Assembly: GCF_001039355.2 (NCBI RefSeq)
Contig: NW_019774847.1
Span: forward strand, 1,132,956-1,196,955
Source of the DNA: Lingula anatina
Lineage: Eukaryota; Brachiopoda; Lingulata; Lingulida; Lingulidae
Length of the DNA stretch: 64,000 nt
Direction: 5' to 3'
A program made the translations under genes and the position numbers. Below the pieces are notes generated by a model, which searched no databases, had not been told where the DNA came from, and was given only the letters and a program-made list of their open reading frames with translations. Positions 10,720-22,398 of this stretch are shown here, piece by piece (positions within the stretch are counted from its first letter, which is position 1; each line of letters begins with the position of its first letter).

Positions 10720-13700
10720 CTGAAATATGTTCCTTTTTGTATTACTAGTTATAGTTTCAAATGTTTACAATGATAGGAATCATCGCACTAGAATTGAGAC
10801 TTTCGGTTACTAAAGAAGTAAACGCGTTTTCTTTAATCTCTCTTGTTGTCTAAACTTCTTGTCCTTGCAGGACGTTGACTGTCAAGGACCTCCACAACTC
10901 CCTGTTTTCAGATGAAACACTCATCTTTCTTTAACACACCCATCTTTCTTTAATATACAGCTAGAAATTACCTAAGAGCAGGCTACAGCTTGACATAGCA
11001 GGATATATGCTTCCCATATATAGGCCAGTCAATAAACAACTTAGGTTGGAAAAAATTGGTGACAAAGGTTTCTCAACTGTTTCTGGTCCGTTGAAGGCCC
11101 AATATAGCTAAAAAAATTTCCCCCATGAATCCCCCCATGGCAAAGTCTCGTTTTCCACAAAAATCCAAAATGGCCGCTATTGAATGGGGTGGGTGGACTT
11201 GAAATCCATAACTTGGGAACCCAATGTCACAGAAACATGTTTTTAGTATCAACTCCTACTAAGTGAGGGATCCCCAATCTTTTGCAACTAGTCTCAAGGT
11301 CACTGGGGGTCAAGGTCATGACCTTAGTACAAGATCAAGGCATTTTTGGAGAAAAAAAACCCATAATGTCTATATGACAGTTTCCCAATGTCACAGAAAC
11401 ATGTTTTAAGTATCAACTCCTATTAAGTGAGTGATCCCCAATCTTTTTCATTTAATCTCAAGGTCACTGGAGGTTAAGGTCATGACCTTATTACAAGGTC
11501 AAAGCATTTTTGGAGGAAAAAAAACCCGTAATGTCTATATGACAGTTTCCCAATGTCACAGAAACATGTTTTACGTATCAATTCCTAGTAAGTGAGTTAT
11601 CCCCAATCTTTTGCAACTAGTCTCAAGGTCACTCGAGGTCAAGGTCAAGACCTTATTACAAGGTCAAAGCATTTTTGGAGCAAAAAAACCCATAATGTCT
11701 ATATGGCAGTTCCCCTGTTATCATAGAAACATGTTATAAGAAACAATTTCAACCAAGTGGGACACTGCCAAACACTTGCAACTATTTTCAAGGTCACCAG
11801 AGGCCAAGATTATGAAAAAATTTCAAGGGCATGGTATTTTCCAAGTGAATTATATCATATTATATATAACTTGGTAACCGTATGTCACTAAAACATGCAT
11901 GTTTAATGTATCAATTCCTACTAAATGAGAAGTTAACCATTAAATGTAACTAATTTAAAGGTCACCAGAGGTTAAGGTTATGACCACTAATTACAAGGTC
12001 GTAAGATTTCCAAGCGAAATTCCATAATTTCTCAATTACCAAATGTTACAGAAACGTGTTTAGCGTGCCAATAATGCCTTGTAAATGGGGTCCTGTTTAT
12101 CATTTGCAACTATTTTCAAAATCTAGGAGGTACAGGATTGACCTTATTGCAAGGTCATCATGAAATTTAATGAAAATTTGATTCTAGGGTGATCTCGGTA
12201 CAACACATAAGATTGTTTAAGAGCAAAATATGCATCTCCATTTTTTATGACAAATGTTACATTTTATACAGCGACCTGAGCCCATTGTTGTTTGATGTAA
12301 ATACTTCCATTTTAATACCGGTACTATTGGCATAAGCTCTCTTCTTATCTGCCCAATGATTGACCTAAAGCCTTCTTGTCCCACCTTTGTATGTATGATC
12401 TACTTTGGAGTATCTGTGTGCCATTGTAGAGAGGAGATAGTGGATAAAGCACAATTATTTGCCCATTTAATCAGTATCTGTATTTGGTTGCTTTTATGAC
12501 AACCAAAGGCTAGCCATTACTGAATTGCCAATGGTAAAATGTGTTGATTCTTAATGGTTGATTCAATACCTTTAGCTCCGACGCTGCTCCGTCATGGATG
12601 GGTGAGGTCAAAAAGCTATACCCTCTCCCAAGCCTACTGAGCATGCTGTTGCAAGTCGATACTTGGGTTAATTGGGTAATTTTAATGTGCTGAGTGGAAA
12701 ATTAGTAACTTGTCTTGTGTGAAGACAAACTTGTAGATGGTGCCCTTTGAGCGACATTTCAGCATCTGTTTTCCTAAATATCCCAATTCTTGGTCCTGCA
12801 GTGGGATTCTGAAATAAGCAGCAGGCCACTTGCTGGGGAGAACTTGTTGAGTGAACTCTCTATTAGAAAGTGTAATATGTTTTGGTCGACAAACTTTAAA
12901 GCTGCTGTTTTTTGGTGTGCTCATCTGTGTCAAAAGTAGTTATATGTTTTTCATATCATGCCAGCTCCTGTCAGATTGGAGAACTAGTACTGAGACATGA
13001 TCGCAAACTGGAAGTTTTTATCAGGTCTGTTAGGATAGGAAACTGGCTACAGGCTCTCACCATCATCCTTCGTTTACTTTGCTGCATCTCATTCGACAGT
13101 CATTATGACAAGCTAGCAGTCTCAAAAGGGGGGACGGGGGCTTTTTCTGAAAAAAGTGGACCTAGAAATATTTGTGTACCTAGACAAAATTTTACTCAGA
13201 ATGCCACTGGCTACAGGCCTGTATTTGATGGTCAAAGCACCAAGGACAAGGGACGTACAAACAGTTGTAGCTGTGGGCGAGGATCTAACACGTATGTAAA
13301 GGACTTTGTATCCTTCAGTTTGAAGCTCATCATGTAACTAGTCTCATGTAACTAGCCTTCTAACAAATATCAGTTGATCAGGTGGTAATAAATGCTTATT
13401 GAATGTTGTGCATTAATGCAGACTGCCTTATCCTCAAGTTGCACTGAAGTAAAAAGTCCAACTTATCTGCAGAGGACACATTTGCCTTTTAACCACTGTC
13501 CACCATGCAGTCAAATTGCTCCTTGAATTTGTCCAGGAAAATGTATTTCTTCTCTGAAAGGGACTCTTTTATTTGACCATACCCCACAACTACATGTAGA
13601 CCTACTGTTAGTATAGAGACCCACAGCTAGCAATTGTGATAAACTTGTGGCTAGTAAGTTTGAAGATTTGAGAGAAGCACTGGAAGTGTATATCAATGAT

Positions 13701-16241
13701 AAATCAACATTTGATGGTTTTTAAAAGCTGGAGTGAAACGGTTACGGATGTTCAAATGGTGTAGCAACCTGTCTTCTGGGCAAGAAGGTAATTACCATAA
13801 AAAGGTGTCATTCCACCTGGTTATATTTCCCCCCAGCCTGTGGCCAATATAAAACGTCCTCATTTCTAATTCCATAATATTTTATCTAAATGTTTATGTA
13901 CCCAAAATGAATTAATTCCCCCATTGCAGTATTATAGAATGCTGTAATATTCCAATTTTTTACATGTCTTATGTGAGGCTACAATGGTTATTGTGTAATA
14001 GGCTGTCTTTGCCCAGTATAAAACAATTTTATGTCATGTTATTAAGCTTTAAAGGTCTCCCACATGTATCTGAAGTTTTGAAGAAATGTAATTGCTCGAC
14101 TCCTCCCTGCAATAGAATAGGAAGTTTTGAACAATGTAGTTCTGACATATAGTGGAATATTCACACAAGGTTCAGGTACTTGATGTTTTTTTTCACTTTT
14201 AGTTCCTGTATAATGTAAAACACAGCTTTATTTAAACATATATCTGTATAACACTTAGTGATTTTGAAATGGGTACAGTATACCCTTAAGCCTTGTAAAC
14301 CGAATGTCATTGATTTAAATGAGTACCATGCAGTAGTGCCGATGCCTTTTCTGTAATGAAATATTCCTTAAACAATCACCTGTGTTGTTTTTGATTAGTG
14401 TTAAATCAATTTTTCTTAAATGTTATAACAACCTTGTTATAAGGATAAGGATAGAAATAGTTTAAAATGATCGGCAATATGAAACTTAGTATGAATCGAT
14501 ACTTTCAACATGTTTCTGTGACATAGGGTTATCAAAATATAGACATGATGGCATTTTGTTCAAGCTTAAAATGCCATGACCTTGAAAATAAGGTCATGAC
14601 ATTGACCTCTGGTGGCCTAGAAAACATTTACAAATTATTCGCAGAACCTCACTTAGCAGGAAATGATATTTAAACATGCTTCTGTGACATCCAATTACAA
14701 AGGTTTATATAATATGGGAATTTTCTGCTCGAAAAATGCAGCGTCCTTGAAATTAGGGTCANATTTATAGTTTCAAATGTTTACAATGATAGGAATCATC
14801 GCACTAGAATTGAGACTTTCGGTTACTAAAGAAGTAAACGCGTTTTCTTTAATCTCTCTTGTTGTCTAAACTTCTTGTCCTTGCAGGACGTTGACTGTCA
14901 AGGACCTCCACAACTCCCTGTTTTCAGATGAAACACTCATCTTTCTTTAACACACCCATCTTTCTTTAATATACAGCTAGAAATTACCTAAGAGCAGGCT
15001 ACAGCTTGACATAGCAGGATATATGCTTCCCATAGTCAAATCTTGGGCATATATATAACGTAATTTTGTCCATGGTTAAAGAATTACAATAACTTGAATA
15101 CTACTGACCATGTGGTTAAATATATTCACAAAGTAATAGTAGCACACGTTTCTCTACTATAACAAAATCAACCTAAAGATATGTTCTGTAAACAATTTAC
15201 ATGTGTTAGAGGAATGACGATATGTTTTTACTAAAGCATTACCTTCCGTTGAATACGATCTGACGGCTGATGGTTGGAGTGGAATTATAAACTTTTACTG
15301 TAACTCTGTCTATTACTTCACTTCCCATGAGGTCAACGGCCTTGACCCAGGCTCTGATGACCTTAGCTGTCTTAGGGACATGAAGTCTGTACTGTTGCTT
15401 GCTCGGATCAGCGACTACCTGCCAACTTGTTGGTTGTGATAATTTGGCAACTGCCTCAGAGTTGTACATTCCAACAGCAACTAGAAACTTGACAATCCCA
15501 TTAGTGTTCTGGAAAAGTGCATCTCAAAGTGAAAATGGATATAAGAATAGAGCAGAATTATTTGTAATCTATATTGATGCGATAACTGACATCAGGTAGA
15601 CGTAATATACAGTAAACCTTACGAAGGCACAGACAATGCACAGTCAAGAAATCGGAATACAGCGGTACAGACCAACTGTCGTCTCTGTAAACATCGATAT
15701 TTACCAGTACGCCTGAAATTGACTTGCAGTCATACCCCGGCTCTATGGCAGGTGAGAAACTACTAATGTCACCCAGGTAACCGTTGTCCTTGAGAAAACG
15801 ATTCACAAACACATTATGGAAATCTACAGTCACTTCGCTACCAGCTCCATTGGACCATCCCCCAGAACTCCTGACTATCTTGACACGGGCACCTGCTACT
15901 AGTTCTGGTTTGTGCTTATTGACGTCATAATACAGAATACATCGCCTAGCCAACGTGCTGTGACCCGCCTTGTCTTGTACCTTTAATACAACGGAGTACA
16001 ATCCGTAATGGCTCAGCTTAACGTCTACAGGTAACTTATCACTAGGGTAGACTACTGCCTTGATATCTGAACCATTGCTTCTAAGCTCTTCGGTGAGAAA
16101 CCCATCAGAACCGGTCTTCAGCGGGAAGATCATGTAGGTATAGTTAGATATACCGGAGGTAGAATCCGCCCAACCGGACCAACTAATACTGAAATTTGCC
16201 TATATAACAGAGAGAAATATATATATATATTTTTACTTTTT

Positions 16242-16308
<67 letters not shown>

Positions 16309-19300
16309 TTCTACGGTATTGGATTTTTAACGTTTAACTGCTATAAATCGGTCAGATGCTTTAATATTTTTTAATATGAAAATTTTAAAATGCTGAGTAC
16401 CTTTGCAAAACAAACTCCCTATGCGATATCAATACATATTAAAATATGCACGATGGGTGGCTATGAAAGTTGCATGGCAAGTCGGTTGGAAAACTATTGT
16501 GGATGTGTAATATATGTACGGTATAAAGTGCGTATAGAAAGGCACTATTTAACGCATAATTCTGACAAAATCATGAACTTTTAATGTTACCGTTTTAATA
16601 ATTGGGTTTCCAACGTCCAACATTTTGTCTTGACAGTTGTAGCTAATGGAGCAGTGAAACGGCTTCATAAAGTCAAAAGTCACTTCCACGTGTCTTCTCA
16701 CTGTCTGGCCCTGGAAGTAACGGCGGTCAGCTGAAGACAGAGGGCCGCTATGGGCCGCAGGGGGTTGTATATCAACGTAACCGCCGTTTCTTGCAAAAAC
16801 TGTCAGACTAACCCTGAGGTAAACAATGTCAATATTTAGCTGTTGAATGAAGAAGAAATTACTTTAATTTTATAACATAACGCAGCTGATAAAATTCTTC
16901 CCCAAAGTTACTATACGAGTCGATACATTCACGTCCGCCATGAACGCTAATTCTCCGAGACTTAAGGACAAAAACGGTTTTGTGTCTTTTGCCCAAAACA
17001 TCTCCCAAATGCTGTCTTACTTTCTGATATAGGTAGTTAATAAAGTGTTAGGTGTTCACTTACACATCTCCCTCCATAAACTCCCAGATGACATAAGTAG
17101 AACCATAGCAGTTCAAATATTGCATAGGGTTGTCCGGACTTGGCTGGATCCGACAACTTATATTTGCTTTTAGCTGTTCTGTGTGTCCTGAAATGTAGAC
17201 GGCTGTTTGATATAAATGATGTTAATCTTAAGTGTCTCTCATAAGTATTTTTATTTTAATATAACAACATATTCACGCAGGGGCAATACTATCAGTGAAC
17301 TATTGTAATTGTCACGGTAATTATATGGAAGGTGAATGGCGCGTCCATACGTATTTCAGCTGATAGAAAAGCTTGTCACCGAGATTATTCTTTTACTTAA
17401 GTCCTGCTTAGAAATTAACAACCTGCGAATTTTCAATTATGTCATCGCTAAAACTAAAGCCATGCTTAGAAGAGCCTCACCTCTCATAATAGAAAAAGTC
17501 GCACCGGCATCAACAATCCCAACAGCTACAGACGGTATGTAGGCATGCCCGGGCGGGAGGGCAGGACGGGACGCTAGGGTCACGTTTATACGGATTTCCT
17601 GAGCTTTCCGCAGGCCACTATAACCTAAAACAGTGCCCTGTGTCATGTCAGTTAATTCCACGTCTAATGCATCACGTCCGTACACCACGGCTACTTCACC
17701 CGTCACAACTGTAGGGGGATCTGTAACTGAAACAATACAGGCGGTAATACAAGACATCTTGAATATTATCTTTTTATCCCCATTCTTGTAATAAAAGTTG
17801 AAAACTAATCCTCGAATACATTTGATGACGGAGACAGATAAAGTAAATTTCATTTCAGAAAAGAGAAGTATTATTGAGAGATCAGATAGGAGAACACCAA
17901 AATCCGGAAAGGTAACTTATGAATGTGACAATAAAAATTGCGTGCACGTGTGCAACGTGTGCTTAAAAACCTGGTAACTTTTCTTCGGCAAAATTATAAA
18001 CACAAGTTTTGTTGCATGTTTGCGTTTTGATCAGATATTAAAAAGTGTGGGTTCAAACATATTAAAAAGATAACAACTCGTCATATGACATGCATATTTC
18101 ACAATAAATACATTGTAAACAAAGAAAGAACATGTTCAGAAAAATGTGTGATAGTTGTCAAGTATTTTGAAAACACAGCGGAAACTTGTGACTGTGTTTT
18201 ATTAAAAACGTATATATTGCATTTATCATACTGTCTGCTATGCTATTGGCTGTTTGTCAAGTCGTATTAAAAAAGCATCCTATGTCTCACAGTGAACCTC
18301 ATATGATAACGAGATAACGGGTGTGGGAAAAACAAACAGCGTGTTGTCGCTATGTGCCAATGATAACAAGTGTAACAGGAGGACGGTTATTGCACAACCA
18401 GTGTTTGTGTGCATTCTCTTATTAATGACAAAGGACTCTGTGGACTTAGGCAACCATCACAGTTCGTAGCAAGTTTGGCATCCAAATGTATGCAAAGCCA
18501 GCGGGTCATGACAACCAACAAACTACCAATAACCCCCAAACCAAATGTCTAGTCCATCCCATCGGACATACTAGTAACGTGCACGTGTTCGGACAACGCC
18601 CATCAATGATTTCTACCCCCAACTGTGGTACTTACCTATACATGACTTTTGGGCCACTTGGAACCCGGCCATGCACTCGCATCTGAAGCTTCCAGCTGTG
18701 TTCACACATTTATATTCACAGCCTCCGCCATTGGTCCTGCATTCGTCAATATCGACAGCCTCTGGAATGAATTCGAACAACAAAGGAGCAGTCAGGCACC
18801 AATTAATTCAAAAGCATTATCTTGTATGAAGACTGTATTTCTACCAGATGGGCGTAGTATTTAAAGATCCAATATTGCCCACTAAACCGTTCTGTGCTCG
18901 GAAGTCCCATTGCCCACTCACCGTACTGTGCTCGGAAGTCCCATTGCCCACTCACCGTACTGTGCTCAGAAGTCCCATTGCCCACTCACCGTACTGTGCT
19001 CAGAAGTCCCATTGCCCACTCACCGTACTTAGCTCGGAATCCGTAATAGCGTTCATGACCATCTGATGTGAAGTGGAAGGTCAAAAAGCGTCCAGCCGAG
19101 TTGATCGGATTAACCGGTCTGCCCCAGTGGCTGTTTTTTAACGTCCCCCTCAGCTTGCTGGTGCCATTGCTCTCATAGACATGGAGATAATCGCCAGCAG
19201 CTAAAGTCAAGACTGTAGTAAACGTCACCTTGATGGTGTAACCGTCTGGTACTACTATGTACCAGTAACAATCCTCGTTGTCCTGGTAGTAGGTGTTTTC

Positions 19301-20135
19301 ACGAGCGGCAGCGAAGGTTCCAGACAGGTTGTCAAGGAGATACTTGCCATTATTGCATGTCTGAGCAAAAAGGAAACGGCCATTTAACTTTTATGACGTT
19401 CACTGTTCCATATATTTCATTAACAAAGCAAATGTTTTGCCAAATAACTCTCCCTCAAACACGCACTATACTCTCCCTCAAACACGCGGTATACTCTCCC
19501 TCAAACACGCACTATACTCTCCCTCAAACACGTGGTAAACTCTCCCTCAAACTCGCGGTATACTCTCCCTCAAACACACACTATACTCTCCCTTAAACAC
19601 GCACTATACTCTCTCTCAAACACGCACTATACTCTCCCTCAAACACGCGGTATACTCTCCCTCAAACACGCGGTATACTCTCCCTCAAACACGCACTATA
19701 CACTCCCTCAATCACGCGCAATACCCGCCCTCAATCACGCNNNNNNNNNNNNNNNNNNNNNNNNNNNNNNNNNNNNNNNNNNNNNNNNNNNNNNNNNNTA
19801 TACTCTCCCTCAAACACGCGGTATACTCTCCCTCAAACACGCGGTATACTCTCCCTCAAACACGCGGTATATGCGTCAAATTTACCATTAACCCTCTGAA
19901 TTATCTGGATGTACAAAACATCGGTCAATTGCGAATGCTCTACAGCATCATATCAATCTTCCGTTAATTCCCACCACAATTTTTGTTTGGTTTAAATCCA
20001 TATTTCAGTACATAAAAACATTTCGAGACTTACACCCGTCGTTACATCGTAGTACACGTTCTCTGGCGTTTCTTGGCGAACAGCGGTCGCAGCAGTGAGC
20101 AGCAAAAAACTCGCACTTGCATAAACGTACGCCAT
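10566..20135 (-). CDS. Secreted CUB / EGF multidomain protein gene
   Basis: A predicted extracellular protein of at least 723 aa if it ends at the TAA at 10566-10568. Order: signal peptide (exon 1), CUB domain (exon 2), calcium-binding EGF (exon 3, DIDEC start, six Cys), then segments I do not assign. The latter include a block with SWSGWADSTSGI followed by NYTYMIFPL. Exon phases agree except at exon 6 to exon 7, where two bases are missing; a 23 bp micro-exon at 16323-16345 would fit. An open frame continues for 550 bp past the TAA. CUB and EGF domains usually bind ligands or matrix proteins; no specific function can be assigned. Confidence 0.75.
10750..11018. repeat. 269 bp direct repeat, copy 1
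   Basis: I see no differences from 14766-15034. It lies in CUB/EGF intron 8 next to exon 9. Confidence 0.92.
11019..14765. mobile_element. 3.7 kb intronic insertion, transposon-like
   Basis: Sequence between the two 269 bp direct repeats. The left part (about 11190-12200) has about six diverged tandem copies, ~165 bp each, marked by GTCACAGAAACATGTTTT and AAGGTCATGACCTT. The right end (about 14505-14760) has about two copies of the same unit in inverted orientation. This arrangement recalls foldback elements, or the bivalve pearl elements with ~160 bp tandem cores. A possible decayed coding piece at 12912-13337 contains RIGNWLQAL. No intact transposase is recognised. Confidence 0.5.
11190..12200 (+). 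repeat. ~165 bp diverged tandem repeat
   Basis: Markers of the form GTCACAGAAACATG recur near 11226, 11392, 11554, 11722, 11884 and 12049. Inverted copies occur near 14510 and 14675. Confidence 0.7.
14766..15034. repeat. 269 bp direct repeat, copy 2
   Basis: Second copy of 10750-11018, starting four bases after an isolated N at 14762. Identity plus the N suggests an assembly join or a very recent duplication. Confidence 0.92.
15243..15508 (-). CDS. CUB/EGF gene exon 8
   Basis: 266 bp, reading NTNGIVKFLVAVGMYNSEAV and RAWVKAVDLMGSEVIDRVTV. Acceptor TTTCCAG, donor GTAATG. It ends in phase 2 and joins exon 9 in frame. Confidence 0.72.
15618..16188 (-). CDS. CUB/EGF gene exon 7
   Basis: 571 bp. 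It reads ISWSGWADSTSGI, NYTYMIFPL, SHYGLYSVVLKVQDKAGHST, VKIVRSSGGWSNG and CKSISGVLVNIDVYRD. It has a fibronectin/Ig-like beta-sandwich flavour (YSVVLKVQDKAG), but no family is assigned. Acceptor ATTTCAG. Donor taken as AAG|GTTTAC because it keeps frame with exon 8; a nearby GTAAGG does not. Confidence 0.72.
16216..16303. repeat. (AT)n microsatellite
   Basis: Long AT dinucleotide run in CUB/EGF intron, just upstream of exon 7 on minus. Confidence 0.95.
16323..16345 (-). CDS. Possible 23 bp micro-exon
   Basis: Between exons 6 and 7, the minus strand has TTTATAGCAG, then 23 bases reading LNVKNPI plus two bases, then GTAGAA. It would supply exactly the missing phase. The donor is weak and the match short, so this is a suggestion only. 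Confidence 0.2.
16591..16813 (-). CDS. CUB/EGF gene exon 6
   Basis: 223 bp, reading VSLTVFARNGGYVDIQPP, VEVTFDFMKPFHCSI and VGNPIIKT. Acceptor CCTCAG, donor GTAACA. It ends in phase 0, which does not match the frame needed at exon 7. Confidence 0.7.
17064..17187 (-). CDS. CUB/EGF gene exon 5
   Basis: 124 bp, reading ANISCRIQPSPDNPMQYLNC and VIWEFMEGD. Two Cys. Acceptor TTTCAG, donor GTAAGT; phase fits exons 4 and 6. Confidence 0.72.
17481..17726 (-). CDS. CUB/EGF gene exon 4
   Basis: 246 bp, phase 1 to 1. It starts TDPPTVVTGEVAVVYGRDAL and ends DAGATFSIMR. Beta-rich extracellular composition; no family assigned. Acceptor TTTCAG, donor GTGAGG. Confidence 0.75.
18636..18761 (-). CDS. CUB/EGF gene exon 3 (cbEGF domain)
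   Basis: 126 bp reading VDIDECRTNGGGC, CVNTAGSFRCEC and GFQVAQKSC. Six Cys and the DIDEC calcium-binding signature are all present. Acceptor TTCCAG, donor GTAAGT; phase 1 to 1, as usual for EGF exons. Confidence 0.88.
18882..19040 (-). repeat. 34 bp repeat spanning CUB/EGF exon 2 donor
   Basis: Minus strand: each 34 bp unit carries the last bases of exon 2 (GTACG), the GTGAGT donor, and about 15 intron bases. Intact donor hexamers lie at 19018-19023 (real), 18984, 18950 and 18916, with a fifth mutated one near 18882. Confidence 0.88.
19024..19360 (-). CDS. CUB/EGF gene exon 2 (CUB domain)
   Basis: 337 bp. It starts TCNNGKYLLDNLSGTF and contains NEDCYWYI, LHVYE, LTFHFTSDGHERYYGFRAKY, the CUB pattern of an early Cys pair, the central strand with Y.W.I, and the closing F..D...GF.A.Y. 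Acceptor GCTCAG, donor GTGAGT. The donor is the template of the adjoining 34 bp repeat. Confidence 0.85.
19440..19872. repeat. 23 bp minisatellite with assembly gap
   Basis: Tandem copies of a unit containing CTCTCCCTCAAACACGC. An N run occupies 19741-19798. It sits in intron 1 of the CUB/EGF gene, about 80 bp from the exon 2 acceptor. Confidence 0.92.
20034..20135 (-). CDS. CUB/EGF gene exon 1 (signal peptide)
   Basis: ATG at 20135 begins MAYVYASASFLLLTAATAV, a typical signal peptide with a hydrophobic core and small residues at the likely cleavage site. Donor GTAAGT. 34 codons, phase 0. Confidence 0.75.
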
Positions 20136-21854
20136 CCCTAATACCTAGACCTTGGTTACGTAACATCTGTTACCTTTGCTCTTCATGTGGCGCTAAAATA
20201 CTGCTTTATCTTATCTTTGTATTGACTTTGTCAGGGCTTTCTGTTTGCAGATGGTTTATTTGGACCACATGGACTGCTGTTACTCTCTACCAGCATGGCA
20301 GATATTATGGGCAAATTTACAAAAAGCCACCCTGTGACTTTTGACCAGATGGTAGCAATTAAATCTGCACGCGCGCAGATGACATTGTACCCGCTCTGTA
20401 GGGAGCTGCTACAGGAGATTCCTTAGTTAACTTTAGTCTGAAGTAACAAGTTATTCATAAGGGGCTATTTTTATCAGTCACAAAGAGCAGGTGATTAAAA
20501 TCAGAGCAATTAACTGTCTTGACTGCTGTCAAGGGGACTTGGCTTGGGCCTAGTAAGTGGTAGTGGTTGAGAACCAGCCATGTAATCATCCTTGAGATTT
20601 CATCACAGGGCGGCAGATGACTATTTATGTAAAGACATTTTTAAACATCTGTGAATATCTTGTGAAAATTCAGTCAGTCACCCTGGTAGGGGGTAGCCTA
20701 GCGCAGTGTTCTAAGTAACACACACGACATCGACGGGGCAAAGAGATAAACTAGCATCAGGCTCTAATATAACTGGAAATAGAATATGGTACGTGAAAGT
20801 TTAGGATACCCATGGGCTTGTTATCGTAAAACGCTGTTTACATGCCAGCAAAGCTCTCCAATGTACAGGCATAAAGCAGAAAATGACGATGACACTGCAC
20901 ATAATATTTTTGACAATTTTCAATCATTTGTTTATCATGTACTGCAGGTAACATGCACATTCAGAAAATGTTACTTACGCAGAGCTTTTAGGCCATGGGA
21001 CTTAAAACTCAATCATTTAAAACGCCAATGTGTAAACAATTAGACACTCATGTAAAAACTACATAACATTAAGAAAAAGAGTCCAATTAGTCTTGTTTTT
21101 GAATGCCAGCTGTATATTGTATAGAGTACTGTACGTATCGTTCTTATTAGTTTGAAAATAAGAGCTAACATGGTTTTCAAAGAAGTCAGACCTGCAGATT
21201 TGAGGATAGAAAGTCACTCGGTTATCAAATGATTGCATGTGTTTCCATTGAAAAGAGCAGACAGCGCCGTCTGGCGGTGATGGCTACATGTATATAAAAA
21301 ACTAAAATCAGAAAACTTTGAGACAATAAATGGGCCGCTGACATAACATTGTACTAAACATTTATGTTTGTTGAAATAAGATGAGGAAATTGTGAGTTAC
21401 TGTCAGTATTGTTATGAAATGTTTATGTAAAATTCATTTATATGGTAGGAGTATGAAGCCATGTATTAGGGTATGTATTTGTGCAAGTTAAATCTTACCA
21501 CACATGTCAGTAAGTTGTGTCTCTAAGGAGTTCGATTTCTCAACTTCTCTTAACAATCTTTACTAACCATAGCTTTTGGCATTTTTTCTCACGTTTTGTA
21601 TTATTCATATTTTACGATATATAAACATAGAGACGAGAACTTAGTTGGCGTTAAATGTGCAATTTTAGACTAAAAAATGGATTTGACCAAGTAGTTCAAA
21701 TCCATTATTTAAATTAAATCCATAAATACGTACTACCTTAAACGCATTTTACTCATATTCAACAAACATCAATCTGTTACTCAAAGCTTTTAATGTTCTG
21801 AATCTCTCCGTCACTGAAATGCTCATTTTGTCTTTATTCATGAGTGGTTTCCAT
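20136..21854. other. Intergenic, 5' flank of CUB/EGF gene
   Basis: No exon recognised. The first 100 bp may hold the promoter (for example a palindromic TTACGTAA near 20155), but no TATA or GC box is clear. Confidence 0.4.
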
Positions 21855-22095
21855 GCCTAGATCCATCCATCTGGATCGGTCTAACTCCCTGAGGAATCTC
21901 ATTAAGTTGCTATCAACTAACCGGCTTAAATGTCTGTCACGCCTACCTAATCAGCTTGGGGGTAAAGATAATTACCTCCTAACAGCTTTACTAGGCGTGA
22001 CAGACATTTAAGCAAGTTAAGATGACAGCTATTTAGTGAGACTCCCCAGGGAGATAGATTGATCCAAATATCTGTGGGAATGGTCCCTAAGTTCT
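21855..22095. mobile_element. MITE-like palindromic repeat, copy 2
   Basis: An internal inverted repeat (GGCTTAAATGTCTGTCACGCC against GGCGTGACAGACATTTAAGC) gives a fold-back structure of about 230 bp. It shares strings with 6845-7135. Confidence 0.6.
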
Positions 22096-22265
22096 CATGC
22101 TATAATGATTTCAGCTGCAAACTTCTCATTTGCCCAATTATTCCATCCATGATTTGTTGGGCAGTGATCCAACGAAGCGTTACTTGGGCGTAGTTAGGAT
22201 GATCGTGTTTTGTTTGGTGCAACTTGCGTAAACAGTTTGAGTAAACCAGGCGTTGCGGTTTGCGG

Positions 22266-22398
22266 TTTTTCTTCAGTCAACAGCTAATATTGAGATAGGT
22301 TTTACCTCCAATATTTCGATTCCCTGAAGATGTCCTGATAGACATCGAAATATTGGAGGTAAAACCTATCTCAATATTAGCTGTTGACTGAAGAAAAA
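22266..22398. repeat. Perfect 55 bp inverted repeat with 23 bp loop
   Basis: 22266-22320 is the exact reverse complement of 22344-22398. The loop contains CTGAAGATGTC...GACATCGAAAT, which can form its own small stem and resembles the 6353-6390 motif and a hammerhead core. Confidence 0.92.

Noticed and set aside
12912-13337. 141-codon plus ORF inside the 3.7 kb insert
   Set aside because: It has a weak resemblance (RIGNWLQAL) to transposon-associated proteins, but no catalytic motif or complete domain, so it was not called as a gene.
19357-19891. Plus ORFs with repeated SLKHAVYSPSNT-type peptide
   Set aside because: Translation of the 23 bp minisatellite, crossing an assembly gap.
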